A DNA stretch of 64,000 nt, from NCBI GenBank assembly GCA_051001455.1, contig JBPCNH010000003.1, positions 44,506 to 108,505 on the forward strand. The letters run 5' to 3'. Shown here one piece after another: positions 8,592 through 16,973 of the stretch. A program made the position numbers and the translations under genes. The notes beneath the pieces were generated by a model. That model searched no databases. It worked only from the letters and a program-made list of their open reading frames with translations, and had not been told where the DNA came from. Position 1 is the stretch's first letter. Every line of letters starts with the position of its first letter. This stretch comes from JBPCNH01 sp051001455 (GTDB taxonomy: Bacteria > Actinomycetota > CADDZG01 > WHSQ01).

Positions 8592-9260
8592 ATGGTTCCT
8601 GCAAACATCATGGAAGAGGAACTAGTGGGATATCGGGCTCTGGTGGTGGATTACGGCGGCGTGCTCACGACCCCATTGCAGGACGCCATGATCGCCTTCT
8701 CGGCCGACATCGGTATCGAGCTGCAGGATCTCGTGCGGGTCGCGCTCAAGGCCTACGCCGGTCACGAGGACTCGCTGGTGCACGACTTCGAGACCGGGAC
8801 CATCTCCGAAGAGGAGTTCAGCGCCGACCTTGCCGCCCGCTTGAAGGAGGAGGCCGGGGTCGAGGTCGAGCCGGAGGGACTCGTCCGGAGGCTCTTCGCC
8901 GGGATGCAACTCGAGGAGGACATGATGACCGCCGTCGTGATGGCTCGGCGCGCCGGGCTGAAGACCGCGCTGCTCAGTAACTCATGGGGCCTCAGCCTCT
9001 ACCCGAGAGATCGTTTCCCCGAGATGTTCGACGTGGTCGTCATCTCCGGTGAGATCGGGATGCGCAAACCCGACCCGCAGATCTTCCACGCCACCACCGA
9101 TCAGCTGAGTCTCGAACCGCAAGAGTGCGTGTTCGTCGACGACCATCCCGGCCACCTGCAGGCTGCGGCAGAGGTAGGCATGACCACGGTCCTCCACCGC
9201 ACCCCAACCGACACGATCACCGAGCTCGAGCAACTCCTAAACATCCCGCTACGCCCCTAA
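8592..9260 (+). CDS. HAD-IA family protein, ACAD10 N-domain type
   Basis: The predicted protein is 222 residues. HAD motif I is DYGGVLT (Asp20 nucleophile), motif II LLSNSWG, motif III Lys in RKPDPQIF and motif IV FVDDHPGHL. The second Asp normally found two residues after the nucleophile is Gly, as in the HAD domain of ACAD10-type proteins, so phosphatase activity may be weak, altered or absent. It follows the kinase gene by 40 bases and probably shares its transcript. In animal ACAD10 the same HAD, kinase and dehydrogenase domains are one chain, which suggests a shared role in hydroxyacyl-CoA breakdown; that is inference. An in-frame ATG at 8610 is an alternative start. Confidence 0.82.
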   Translation: MVPANIMEEELVGYRALVVDYGGVLTTPLQDAMIAFSADIGIELQDLVRVALKAYAGHEDSLVHDFETGTISEEEFSADLAARLKEEAGVEVEPEGLVRRLFAGMQLEEDMMTAVVMARRAGLKTALLSNSWGLSLYPRDRFPEMFDVVVISGEIGMRKPDPQIFHATTDQLSLEPQECVFVDDHPGHLQAAAEVGMTTVLHRTPTDTITELEQLLNIPLRP

Positions 9261-9332
9261 CCTCAATCTGTGCCGGATCTGGGTCGCTATACGCCCCATT
9301 AGACACAAGGAACCGATAAGGAAACGGCTTCG

Positions 9333-9385
9333 GATTTTCTGCGCGTCGAAAGGGCCGCTGTACGGCCCTATTCCGGCGCAGAATC
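9333..9385. terminator. Bidirectional stem-loop between convergent HAD and dehydrogenase genes
   Basis: An outer pairing of GATTTTCTGCGC with GCGCAGAATC (two-base bulge) encloses a second stem, AGGGCC with GGCCCT. It sits between the two convergent stop codons, where a two-way terminator is expected. Confidence 0.65.
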
Positions 9386-9393
9386 AGGGGGGG

Positions 9394-10596
9394 TTAGAGG
9401 TAGCGGGCCAGCTCGCGGCGGGCGATCGACATCTTGTGAACCTCGTCGGGGCCGTCGACGATATGCAAGGTGCGTGCGTAGGCATACATCGATGCGAGCG
9501 GGAAGTCGTCCGAGACTCCGCCACCCCCGTGCGCCTGAATCGCTCGGTCGAGAACCCATGTACATGTTCGCGCCGCTACAACCTTGATCGCAGCGATGTC
9601 GATCCGCGCCTCCTTAGCGCCGACCGTATCCATCATCCACGCGGCGCGCAAAACCAATAAGCGCGCCTGCTCGATACGGATACGCGCTTCGGCGATCCAA
9701 TCCTGGATCACACCCTGGCGCGCCAGCTCCTTGCCGAAAGCGACCCGAGTCATCGTGCGCGTGCACATCATCTCGAGAGCTCGCTCCGCGATACCGATCG
9801 CGCGCATACAGTGATGGATGCGCCCCGGGCCCAAACGGCCTTGGGCGATCTTGAACCCGTCCCCCTCCTCGCCGATCAGGTTCGATGCGGGAACGCGCAC
9901 ATCCTCGAAGGTGATCTCGCAGTGACCGGGCCGGTCCTCGTAACCGAACACCCGAAGGCTCCGCACGACGGTTACTCCGGGAGTATCGAGCGGCACCAGG
10001 ATCATGCTCTGTTGCCGGTACGTGTCGGCCTCGGGATCGGTCTTGCCCATGAAGATGGCGATTTTGCAGCGAGGATCGGCCGCGCCGGTGGACCACCACT
10101 TGCGCCCGTTGATCACATAGTCGTCTCCGGTCCGGACGATGCTCGACTGGATATTGCGAGCGTCCGAGCTCGCCACGTCGGGCTCGGTCATGCAGAAGCA
10201 AGAGCGGATCTCTCCTTCCAGCAGGGGCGTGAGCCAGCGGTCCTGCTGATCCTTGCTTCCGTACTCGACCAGAACCTCCATGTTGCCGGTGTCCGGCGCC
10301 GAACAGTTGGTCGCCTCCGGCGCGAGCGCGGGGCTTCGCCCCATGATCTCCGCGAGGGGGGCGTATTCGAGATTGGTCAGCCCCGCGCCGTGCTCTCCGG
10401 GAAGGAAGAGGTTCCATAGTTCTCGCCTGCGCGCCTCGGCCTTCAGCTCGTCCATCAGGGCCGGGTAGTGGTGGGGGTCGCCCGCCGCGGCCATCTCTGA
10501 CTCGTAACGAGCTTCGTTCGGGTAGATGTGCTCGTCCATGAAGGCGCCGAGACGTTCCTGCAGCTCGAGTGCCTTCGCAGAGTGCTGGAAATCCAT
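9394..10596 (-). CDS. Acyl-CoA dehydrogenase of the ACAD10/ACAD11 class
   Basis: The predicted protein is 400 residues from ATG 10596; the frame extends to 10623 but MDFQHSAKALELQERL is the conserved beginning. It contains the usual acyl-CoA dehydrogenase signatures (CMTEPDVASSD for flavin and substrate, NGRKWWSTGA, FGYEDRPGHCEITFEDVRVP). Its C-terminus GGGGVSDDFPLASMYAYAR followed by DGPDEVH is the ACAD10/11 hallmark rather than that of straight-chain enzymes. The family removes the phosphate from 4-phospho-acyl-CoA intermediates in mammals; the Pseudomonas counterpart is LvaC. The kinase and HAD genes that complete the module converge from the other side. An ordinary medium-chain enzyme is less likely because of the C-terminal motif. 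Confidence 0.9.
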   Translation of the reverse strand: MDFQHSAKALELQERLGAFMDEHIYPNEARYESEMAAAGDPHHYPALMDELKAEARRRELWNLFLPGEHGAGLTNLEYAPLAEIMGRSPALAPEATNCSAPDTGNMEVLVEYGSKDQQDRWLTPLLEGEIRSCFCMTEPDVASSDARNIQSSIVRTGDDYVINGRKWWSTGAADPRCKIAIFMGKTDPEADTYRQQSMILVPLDTPGVTVVRSLRVFGYEDRPGHCEITFEDVRVPASNLIGEEGDGFKIAQGRLGPGRIHHCMRAIGIAERALEMMCTRTMTRVAFGKELARQGVIQDWIAEARIRIEQARLLVLRAAWMMDTVGAKEARIDIAAIKVVAARTCTWVLDRAIQAHGGGGVSDDFPLASMYAYARTLHIVDGPDEVHKMSIARRELARYL

Positions 10597-10628
10597 ACGC
10601 ACGAGCCTAGCGGTTAGCCTCAATCGAG

Positions 10629-11351
10629 ATGACGCTCCTCCGGCGGTCTCGCCACGCGTATTCTCGCATCGGCGCGCCCATCTTCCTGCTGTCGGGTGCG
10701 TGCGCCCCCCAGGCCGGCAGTTCGGGCGGGCGCGCCGTCAACGACCTCTACGACCTCTTCTTCCTGATCGCGGCGGTCATCTTCGTGATCGTCACCGGCC
10801 TGATCGCCTGGAGCATCATCCGCTACCGTGAGAAGCCAGGGGATGATGAACTTCCTCGCCAGATCAACGCCAACATCCCGCTCGAGGTCCTCTGGTTCGC
10901 CATCCCGACCGTCATCGTCGTAGTGCTGTTCGTGATGTCGTTCGGGGTCCTCAACGAAGTCAACGAAGAGGCACCCTCGGGCGGGGACGCCGTTGTGGTG
11001 AATGTTGAAGGGTTCCAGTGGGGGTGGAGATTCTCATACGAGAACGGCCCGGCTATCGAGAGCCTGCCGGGTTCGCCGGCAGAGATCGTGGTCCCAGTTG
11101 ATCGACCGGTGACCTTCTTCCTGGATTCACCCGACGTGATCCATTCCTTCTACATCCCTCGCTTCCTATTGAAGCGTGATGTGGTTCCCGGACAGACGAA
11201 CCGGCTCGACGTCACGATCGACGATGCCGGCAGCTACGGAGGGGTATGCGCCGAGTTCTGCGGGCTTCTGCACCATCAGATGGACTTCACGTTGACGGCG
11301 GTCGACGCGCCGGAGTTCGAGCAGTGGCTGAACGACCAGGAGAACGAATGA
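10629..11351 (+). CDS. ctaC: Cytochrome c oxidase subunit II
   Basis: The predicted protein is 240 residues with a possible lipobox LSGAC (Cys25), two membrane helices (about 37-60 and 75-98) and an external cupredoxin domain. The binuclear CuA ligands are complete: C207-x-E209-x-C211-x3-H215-x2-M218 in CAEFCGLLHHQM, with the upstream His in DVIHSFYIP. It takes electrons from cytochrome c and passes them to heme a. No fused cytochrome c domain is present. Its stop overlaps the ctaD start by 4 bases. It diverges from the dehydrogenase gene with 32 bases between starts, so promoters overlap or are very short. Confidence 0.95.
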   Translation: MTLLRRSRHAYSRIGAPIFLLSGACAPQAGSSGGRAVNDLYDLFFLIAAVIFVIVTGLIAWSIIRYREKPGDDELPRQINANIPLEVLWFAIPTVIVVVLFVMSFGVLNEVNEEAPSGGDAVVVNVEGFQWGWRFSYENGPAIESLPGSPAEIVVPVDRPVTFFLDSPDVIHSFYIPRFLLKRDVVPGQTNRLDVTIDDAGSYGGVCAEFCGLLHHQMDFTLTAVDAPEFEQWLNDQENE

Positions 11352-12997
11352 TGGGCAGCGCGCAGCGCGATCCTCCGGTAAGGCGCGATACAGGTTTGCT
11401 GTCGTGGCTAACGACGGTCGATCACAAACGGATCGGGATCCTCTATATCGGCGTCGCGCTCGTCTTCTTCCTCGGCTCGGGCCTATTGGCGCTCGTGATG
11501 CGCCTCGAGCTCGCTCAACCGGGTTTGCAGGTCGTCACGCGGCAGCTCTACAACGAGCTCTTCACGATGCACGGAACCGGGATGATGTTCTTCTTCGGCA
11601 CCGGGATGGCGGTTGGGCTCGGTAACTACTTCGTGCCGTTGCACATCGGCGCGCCGGACATGGCGTATCCGAGGCTCAATGCCTTCTCTTTCTGGATGTT
11701 CCTCTCCGGAGCGCTCGTCACCTTCTCGGGCTTCCTGACGGCCGGAGGCGCGGCCGCTTTCGGGTGGACTGCGTACCCGCCGCTCTCAGACAACATCTTC
11801 TCGCCGAGCGTCGGAGCGGACCTCTGGATCCTCGGTGTCGCGCTGGCGGGCGTGTCCTCGACGTTTGGCGCGCTGAACCTCTTAGCGACGATCTTCGGCA
11901 TGCGTGCCCCCGGGATGACGATGTTCCGCATCCCGATCTTCGTGTGGAACATCCTCGTGACCGGGGCGCTGATCTTGTTCACGTTCCCGGTCCTGACGGT
12001 TGCGCTCTTGGGCCTCTACATCGACCGGAACTTCGGCGGCAGCTTCTTCGACGCGGGCTCGGGCGGTGGACCGATCCTCTACCAGCACCTCTTCTGGTTC
12101 TTCGGCCACCCGGAGGTCTACATCTTGATCTTGCCGTTCTTCGGTGTGATCACCGAGATCATCCCCGTCTTCTCGCGCAAGCCTCTGTTCGGCTACAAGG
12201 GTTTCGTGTTCGCGACGTTGCTGATCGGTGCGTACAGCTTCTCGGTATGGGCGCATCACATGTTCACCACAGGCGCCGTGAACAACCCATTCTTCAGTGC
12301 AACGTCGATGTTGATCGCCGTACCAACGGGGGTGAAGTTCTTCAACTGGATAGGAACGATGTGGCGGGGCAGGCTGCGGTTCCCGACGCCGATGTTGTTC
12401 GCGCTCGGATTCCTGTTTATGTTCCTGATCGGTGGCATCACCGGAGTTTTCCTAGCGTCGCCGCCGATCGATTACGCGGTTCACGACACTTACTACGTCG
12501 TCGCACACATGCACTACGTGTTGTTCGGAGGGACCGTGTTCGCGATGTTCGCCGGTTTCTATTACTGGATACCCAAGATGAGCGGACGGATGATGAGCGA
12601 ATCACTCGGCAAGTGGCACTTCGCGCTGATGTTCATCGGGATGAACATCACTTTCTTCCCGATGCATCAGCTGGGCGTCGAGGGGATGGTCCGGCGGATC
12701 CCCGATTACGCAGATCGTTACGGCGATCTCAACCTGGTGAGCTCGCTGGGTTCGGTGCTGATCGCCCTGTCGATCCTCCTGTTCCTGGCGAACCTCGTAC
12801 GCACGCTTCGCTCCGGCGCGCCGGCAGGCAACGATCCGTGGAAAGCCAACACGCTCGAGTGGCATACGACCTCTCCGCCACCACCCCACAACTTCCACGA
12901 CCTCCCGCCGATACGCTCGGAGCGTCCCGTCTTCGATGTCCGCCACCCCGGTGCGCGTGAGAGCTCCGAGCAAGCCGTCGAAGAGCAAGATCGATGA
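11348..12997 (+). CDS. ctaD: Cytochrome c oxidase subunit I
   Basis: The predicted protein is 549 residues with about twelve membrane helices. The start ATG at 11348 overlaps the ctaC stop (ATGA); the frame remains open upstream to 11246, but that is inside ctaC. It shows TTVDHKRIGILYI, the heme a ligand region TMHGTGMMFFFG, the Cu-B/cross-linked Tyr motif GHPEVYILILP (near residue 253) and the heme ligands in VVAHMHYVLFGG (near residue 386). It reduces oxygen and pumps protons. The C-terminal tail of about 60 residues is hydrophilic and Pro-rich. No subunit III gene (ctaE) lies nearby, unlike many actinobacterial loci. Confidence 0.97.
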   Translation: MMGSAQRDPPVRRDTGLLSWLTTVDHKRIGILYIGVALVFFLGSGLLALVMRLELAQPGLQVVTRQLYNELFTMHGTGMMFFFGTGMAVGLGNYFVPLHIGAPDMAYPRLNAFSFWMFLSGALVTFSGFLTAGGAAAFGWTAYPPLSDNIFSPSVGADLWILGVALAGVSSTFGALNLLATIFGMRAPGMTMFRIPIFVWNILVTGALILFTFPVLTVALLGLYIDRNFGGSFFDAGSGGGPILYQHLFWFFGHPEVYILILPFFGVITEIIPVFSRKPLFGYKGFVFATLLIGAYSFSVWAHHMFTTGAVNNPFFSATSMLIAVPTGVKFFNWIGTMWRGRLRFPTPMLFALGFLFMFLIGGITGVFLASPPIDYAVHDTYYVVAHMHYVLFGGTVFAMFAGFYYWIPKMSGRMMSESLGKWHFALMFIGMNITFFPMHQLGVEGMVRRIPDYADRYGDLNLVSSLGSVLIALSILLFLANLVRTLRSGAPAGNDPWKANTLEWHTTSPPPPHNFHDLPPIRSERPVFDVRHPGARESSEQAVEEQDR

Positions 12998-13055
12998 AAC
13001 CGCCACCCACCTCCTCGATCGCGTGGGGTGCCCGGCGCGCCGGGAGACGGGGCGC

Positions 13056-13478
13056 ATGAGCGAGGAGCAACGGTTCTTCCTGCGCACCACCGGTTCCACC
13101 GCGCTGATCGCGGCCGTGTAATTGTTCGTGGCGTACGAAGCCGCCGGAACCGTGCTGCTGGGCGGCGTGTTCATCTCGGCGGTCACGTTCCTGCTGGCGG
13201 TGCGTTTGAACGCTCCCGATGCGACCGGGAAGGGCCACGAGGAAAGCCTTACGAACCGCCTCCTCGCCACGGTGAGCTTCCGCGAGGCCGTCGGGCGCGC
13301 CGAGCAACCACTGGAGCTCGAGGATGACGTCTTCCCCACCGGCAGCATCTGGCCTCTCGGATTGACCCTCGGGATCACTCTGGTGGCGCTGGGACTCCAG
13401 TTCGGAGCGTGGCTGTGGGCCCCGGGCTTGGCCCTCTCTGCCGCCTCGTCCACAGCCTGGCTAACCCAACTCCGCTAA
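13056..13478 (+). pseudogene. ctaF: Cytochrome c oxidase subunit IV (CtaF-like), interrupted by an in-frame TAA
   Basis: ATG 13056 follows a good GGGAG/GGGG ribosome site and reads MSEEQRFFLRTTGSTALIAAV, then TAA at 13119-13121, then continues in the same frame LFVAYEAAGTVLLGG and onward for 118 codons to 13478. Ignoring the stop gives 140 residues, the right size for actinobacterial CtaF, with two N-terminal membrane helices, a hydrophilic loop with FPTGSIWPL, and two C-terminal helices. The stop falls in the middle of the first helix. A restart at TTG 13122 or GTG 13128 has no visible Shine-Dalgarno and would lose half that helix. It could be a true mutation, a sequencing error (for example TAC or TAT read as TAA), or a truncated but functional product. 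Confidence 0.7.
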
Positions 13479-13479
13479 C

Positions 13480-13533
13480 GCGTTTTGATCGATAGAGACC
13501 ACGAATAACGTGGTCAGAAGCGATCAAAACCGC
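13480..13533. terminator. Two-stem terminator between ctaF and qcrB
   Basis: GCGTTTTGATCG pairs with CGATCAAAACCGC (one bulge) around an inner stem GACCAC/GTGGTC. It sits between converging genes, and each outer arm gives a short T or A run, so it can serve both strands. Confidence 0.75.
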
Positions 13534-13540
13534 TGGGTGG

Positions 13541-14884
13541 TTAGTTGAAGCCGCCGGAGCTGTTGCGGGTGAGCCGCACGCCGTCGTCGCGCCCGAACCT
13601 GCCTCTGCCTCCTCGCTTCAGGTCGGCCGCCACGCGATAGGCGATCCATCCCCCGACGAACGGCCCGACCAGAACCGCGATCCGAAGGACGTTGGTGACC
13701 GTGTTGACGGGCAACCGGAAGGTGAGTGCCAGCACATCGTTGGCCGCGGCGAGAGTGAGGATCCCGAAGAACAACAACCCACCCACGCCGATCGCGAGCC
13801 GCAACGGGTTGTCACGCGGGTACTCGAGCAGTTGATGCTCCGCATCGTCCTTCAGCACACGCGCTTCTATGAACGGCCACATAGCCATGATGCCGAACGC
13901 GATGCCCGGCATGACTACGCCCGGGATGAACGGAGAGGGAAGCGTCACCGACCCGATGGTCACGTCGAACGGCGGGAACAGCCGCAACGCGCCTTCGAGC
14001 CATCCGATGTACCAGTCGGGTTGCGCCGGTCCGCTCACCATGGTGGGGTCGAAAGGTCCGTAAGCCCACACCGGGTTGATCTGGATCAGGCCACCCATCA
14101 GCGATAGCACGGCGGCGGTGAGGAAGAGGAGTCCCAAGGACTTGAACGCCTGCTGCGGCCAGAAGGGCTTTCCTACGACGTTTCGCTCCGTTCGTCCTTC
14201 GCCGGGGAACTGAGCGTGCTTCTGACGGATCAGGATCACCAGATGAACCGTGATGAGCCCGATGATCACCGCGGGCAACAGCATGACGTGCAGGACGAAG
14301 AGCCTCGAGATGATGCCTTCGGCAGGGAACTCTCCTCCGAACAGGAGGAACGCGAGGTACGGGCCGACGAAGGGCACCGACATCAACACCGAGTACACGA
14401 TGCGCAGCCCCGTCCCCGAGAGCAGGTCGTCGGGGAGCGAATAACCGGTGAAGCCCATCGCCATCGCCAGCAGCAGCAGACCGATGCCCACCAGCCAGTT
14501 CACGTCGCGCGGCTTGCGGAACGCCGCGGTGAAAAAGATGCGCACCATGTGCACGACGACCGATGCCACGAACACGAGCGCGGCCCAGTGATGGATCTGA
14601 CGCATGACGAGCCCGGCGCGCACCTCGAACGACAACCGCAATACGGACTCATAGGCGGCGGAGACCTCCCGGCCCTGCATCGGTTCGTACGGCCCCTCGT
14701 AGATGACCGGAGCGGCATCGGGACGGTAGAAGAGCGTGAGGAAAATCCCCGTCATCAGAAGGATCACGAACGAGAAGAGCGCGACCTCCCCGAGCAGGAA
14801 CGACCAGTGGTCGGGAAAGACCTTCTTCAACGCGGTGCGCGTGAACCTCGCTACCCCCAAGCGCGCATCGAGCCACCGGATCAC
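13541..14884 (-). CDS. qcrB: Cytochrome bc1 complex cytochrome b subunit
   Basis: The predicted protein is 447 residues from the GTG at 14884, which follows a strong GGGGAGGGGGG ribosome site; the frame stays open into qcrA but that extension is not conserved. Two bis-His heme pairs are visible, in RQIHHWAALVFVASVVVHM and in LHVMLLPAVIIGLITVHL. The quinol-site motif is PDWY. It carries two b hemes and oxidises menaquinol in the membrane. The order qcrC, qcrA, qcrB on the minus strand is the actinobacterial one. A complementary stretch flanking the 76-base gap to qcrA could form a hairpin. Confidence 0.96.
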   Translation of the reverse strand: MIRWLDARLGVARFTRTALKKVFPDHWSFLLGEVALFSFVILLMTGIFLTLFYRPDAAPVIYEGPYEPMQGREVSAAYESVLRLSFEVRAGLVMRQIHHWAALVFVASVVVHMVRIFFTAAFRKPRDVNWLVGIGLLLLAMAMGFTGYSLPDDLLSGTGLRIVYSVLMSVPFVGPYLAFLLFGGEFPAEGIISRLFVLHVMLLPAVIIGLITVHLVILIRQKHAQFPGEGRTERNVVGKPFWPQQAFKSLGLLFLTAAVLSLMGGLIQINPVWAYGPFDPTMVSGPAQPDWYIGWLEGALRLFPPFDVTIGSVTLPSPFIPGVVMPGIAFGIMAMWPFIEARVLKDDAEHQLLEYPRDNPLRLAIGVGGLLFFGILTLAAANDVLALTFRLPVNTVTNVLRIAVLVGPFVGGWIAYRVAADLKRGGRGRFGRDDGVRLTRNSSGGFN

Positions 14885-14960
14885 GACAGACCCCCCTCCC
14901 CACCCGAAATCTTCAAATCCGGCAACCGCATAGGTGGAGAGGAATGAAGATTTGGGGGGG

Positions 14961-15794
14961 TCATGTGGGGCGGTCCCTGTCGATGTTCCAGAAGCCCGGC
15001 CCCACCGGCTCGGGGAAGTCTGCCTGCGCGACCAGATAGCCATCGGAGTCGATCGCCAGCGGCAGTTGCGGCAAGGCTCGATCGGCAGGCCCGAAGGTCG
15101 GCACCGCTCCGCGCAGGACGTCGAAGGTCGACTGGTGGCACGGGCACAGGAGCTCATGATCCTCAGCCCGGTAGAGACCCACCGGGCAGCCGGCGTGGGT
15201 ACAGATCTTGGAGTAGCCGATGCAGTTCGCGGGAGCCCAGTCCTCTCGGCCCGGAAGCGCCTCGGGGTCGGCGTCGAGGCGGATCAGCAACGTCTGAGCG
15301 TCGGCCGAGCCCACGTGGCCCTCCGGGAAAACGGTGGTCACGCTCTGCGGGACCAGGTCGCCGGGACGGATCGGTTTCCCGGCGGCATCTACGAGCCGGG
15401 CTCCGGGGGTCCAGGAGGTCTCGAACAAGGTGTCACCCGGTGTGGGGCCGAGCGAGAGCGCCGGGATCGCCAGGGCCCCTCCCAGCGCCCCTCCCGCTCC
15501 CGCCAGCAACCGCACCAGCGCCTTGCGGCGGGTCACCTCCCCGGCCGCGGCGGCATCCTCGGCCGCCTCGACCATCTCGTCGTCACCGAGGCTGGGGCGC
15601 TCCTCGGTTATCTCCTCGCCGGTCATGAGGAGAACGGCCCACACGCTGATCCCGACGCCGAGCCCGCCGAGCGCCACCCCGAGCAGGAGGCCCTCGAGCT
15701 GCACCTGGCCTCCGGTCAGGTAAACGACCACGAGGGCCACCGACGCCACCATCGAGAAGCCGAAAGCGACCGAGACCACCCTCTCCGTCCTCAC
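14961..15794 (-). CDS. qcrA: Cytochrome bc1 complex Rieske iron-sulfur subunit
   Basis: The predicted protein is 277 residues. Two hydrophobic helices occupy about residues 7-28 and 32-58, with a third near 90-115 after a basic RRKALVRLLAGAG segment, which is the three-helix actinobacterial Rieske layout. The cluster motifs CTHAGCPVG and CPCHQSTFDV provide the two Cys and two His ligands of the [2Fe-2S] centre. It shuttles electrons from quinol to the diheme cytochrome c. The GTG start at 15794 overlaps the qcrC stop by 4 bases, so translation is probably coupled. Confidence 0.96.
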   Translation of the reverse strand: MRTERVVSVAFGFSMVASVALVVVYLTGGQVQLEGLLLGVALGGLGVGISVWAVLLMTGEEITEERPSLGDDEMVEAAEDAAAAGEVTRRKALVRLLAGAGGALGGALAIPALSLGPTPGDTLFETSWTPGARLVDAAGKPIRPGDLVPQSVTTVFPEGHVGSADAQTLLIRLDADPEALPGREDWAPANCIGYSKICTHAGCPVGLYRAEDHELLCPCHQSTFDVLRGAVPTFGPADRALPQLPLAIDSDGYLVAQADFPEPVGPGFWNIDRDRPT

Positions 15795-16537
15795 GGTCGA
15801 CCTCCCCGCAGACGTTTACGTCCGAGGACGAAACAGATGAGCGTCAGCGCGGCCGTGCCGATCAACCACGCCGCGAATCCCTCGGGCACGGGTCCCACTC
15901 CGCCGAGACTCGCTCCGCCGGGGGGCGACTGACGCTGCAAGAAGGTGATGTAGGCCACGAGGTCGTTGCGCTCGGCATCGTCGAAGCCGAACTTGGGCAT
16001 CTGTCCCGGCCCCGTGATCACCGCTTCTGCGACGTCGAGAGGCTCCGATCGGTACAGACCCGGCGCCAGAGCCCGCGACCCGGCCGCGCCCCCGTTACCC
16101 GTAGAGCCGTGACAAGGCGCGCAGTTGCTCTGGAAAACGAACTGACCGACCGCGAGGTCGGCGCCCTCTAGATCGACGTCGGGGATGTCCGGGCCGTTGC
16201 CTAGCGAATCTACGAACGCAACCAACGCCTCGATCTGGCCGGGGGTAAACAGCGGCTCATTGCGCGCTGCTTGGGCGTCCGGATCGGCAAGCGGCATCCG
16301 GCCGGTCCTCAACTGGAAATCGGCCGCGGCAGCGCCTGCGTCTTCGAGCGAAGGCCCGAACTCGCCTCCCGAGCCGTCGGGCCCATGGCACGACGCGCAC
16401 GAGGTTTCGAACAGCGTCCGCCCCTCCTCCACCAGGTCCTGCTGCGCGAGAGCAGAGCGTTCCTCCGCGGAGGGACCGGCCAGAGAGATCCCGGCGACGA
16501 GACCTGCGATGAGGAGCGCGCGGCTGAGCAGGGGCAT
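15791..16537 (-). CDS. qcrC: Cytochrome bc1 complex diheme cytochrome c subunit
   Basis: From the ATG at 16537 (a GTG at 16543 is also possible) the predicted protein has 248 residues: a signal peptide or N-terminal helix, two c-type heme sites CASCHG (near residue 47) and CAPCHG (near 138), each with a later Met-containing region (GRMPLAD, GQMPKFG), and one C-terminal membrane helix. This is the actinobacterial QcrC plan, in which both hemes sit outside the membrane and pass electrons directly to oxidase subunit II. It is the first gene of the bc1 operon, overlapping qcrA by 4 bases. Confidence 0.95.
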   Translation of the reverse strand: MPLLSRALLIAGLVAGISLAGPSAEERSALAQQDLVEEGRTLFETSCASCHGPDGSGGEFGPSLEDAGAAAADFQLRTGRMPLADPDAQAARNEPLFTPGQIEALVAFVDSLGNGPDIPDVDLEGADLAVGQFVFQSNCAPCHGSTGNGGAAGSRALAPGLYRSEPLDVAEAVITGPGQMPKFGFDDAERNDLVAYITFLQRQSPPGGASLGGVGPVPEGFAAWLIGTAALTLICFVLGRKRLRGGRP

Positions 16538-16701
16538 GCGCACGTCAGACTAACTTCCGTCCCGGCGCGCCGCCCTCCCAAGGCGAACACGGCCGCACCG
16601 GGCGATCCGTGACGGGCACGACCCGAGGAGCCCCGGTGAGCCGGGGCTTGCCCCGCTACACTCGCGCCACTCCGTTAAACCGATCGCAAGGGGGACTTCG
16701 A

Positions 16702-16941
16702 GTGGCTGATGACGTCAAGGCCTACATCCTGATCCAGACCGCCGTGAACGCCGGCCACGTGGCTAAGGAGATCCGGGGGGTCCCAGGCGTGGAGTCGGCC
16801 GAGGACGTGTCCGGGCCCTACGACGTCATCGTGAGGACGTCCGCGCCCGACATGGACTCTCTCGGCAAGTTGGTAGTCGCGCAGATACAAGCGGTCGAGG
16901 GCATCACGCGTACCCTCACCTGTCCCGTCGTCACCCTCTAG
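16702..16941 (+). CDS. Lrp/AsnC ligand-binding (RAM) domain protein without DNA-binding domain
   Basis: The predicted protein is 79 residues. It starts at GTG 16702 after AAGGGGGA and spans a single RAM/Lrp-AsnC effector domain (AYILIQTAVNAGHVAKEI, VRTSAPDMDSLGKLV, EGITRTLTCPVV). The frame is open upstream but without a helix-turn-helix. By family, such stand-alone domains form ring-shaped multimers that sense amino acids or modulate full-length Lrp proteins. It is followed after 32 bases by a small membrane protein gene in the same direction. Ligand and partner are unknown. Confidence 0.85.
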   Translation: MADDVKAYILIQTAVNAGHVAKEIRGVPGVESAEDVSGPYDVIVRTSAPDMDSLGKLVVAQIQAVEGITRTLTCPVVTL

Positions 16942-16973
16942 AGCCGCGCGCGGCGCGCCGAGCGGAGGTACCG

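Noticed and set aside
11764..12960. 398-codon frame inside the oxidase subunit I gene
   Set aside because: It is a shadow frame of ctaD, Arg/Pro/His-rich with no recognisable motif.
14216..14947. 243-codon plus-strand frame opposite qcrB
   Set aside because: It is the antisense of a clear cytochrome b gene and rich in Glu, Arg and His as expected of such a shadow.
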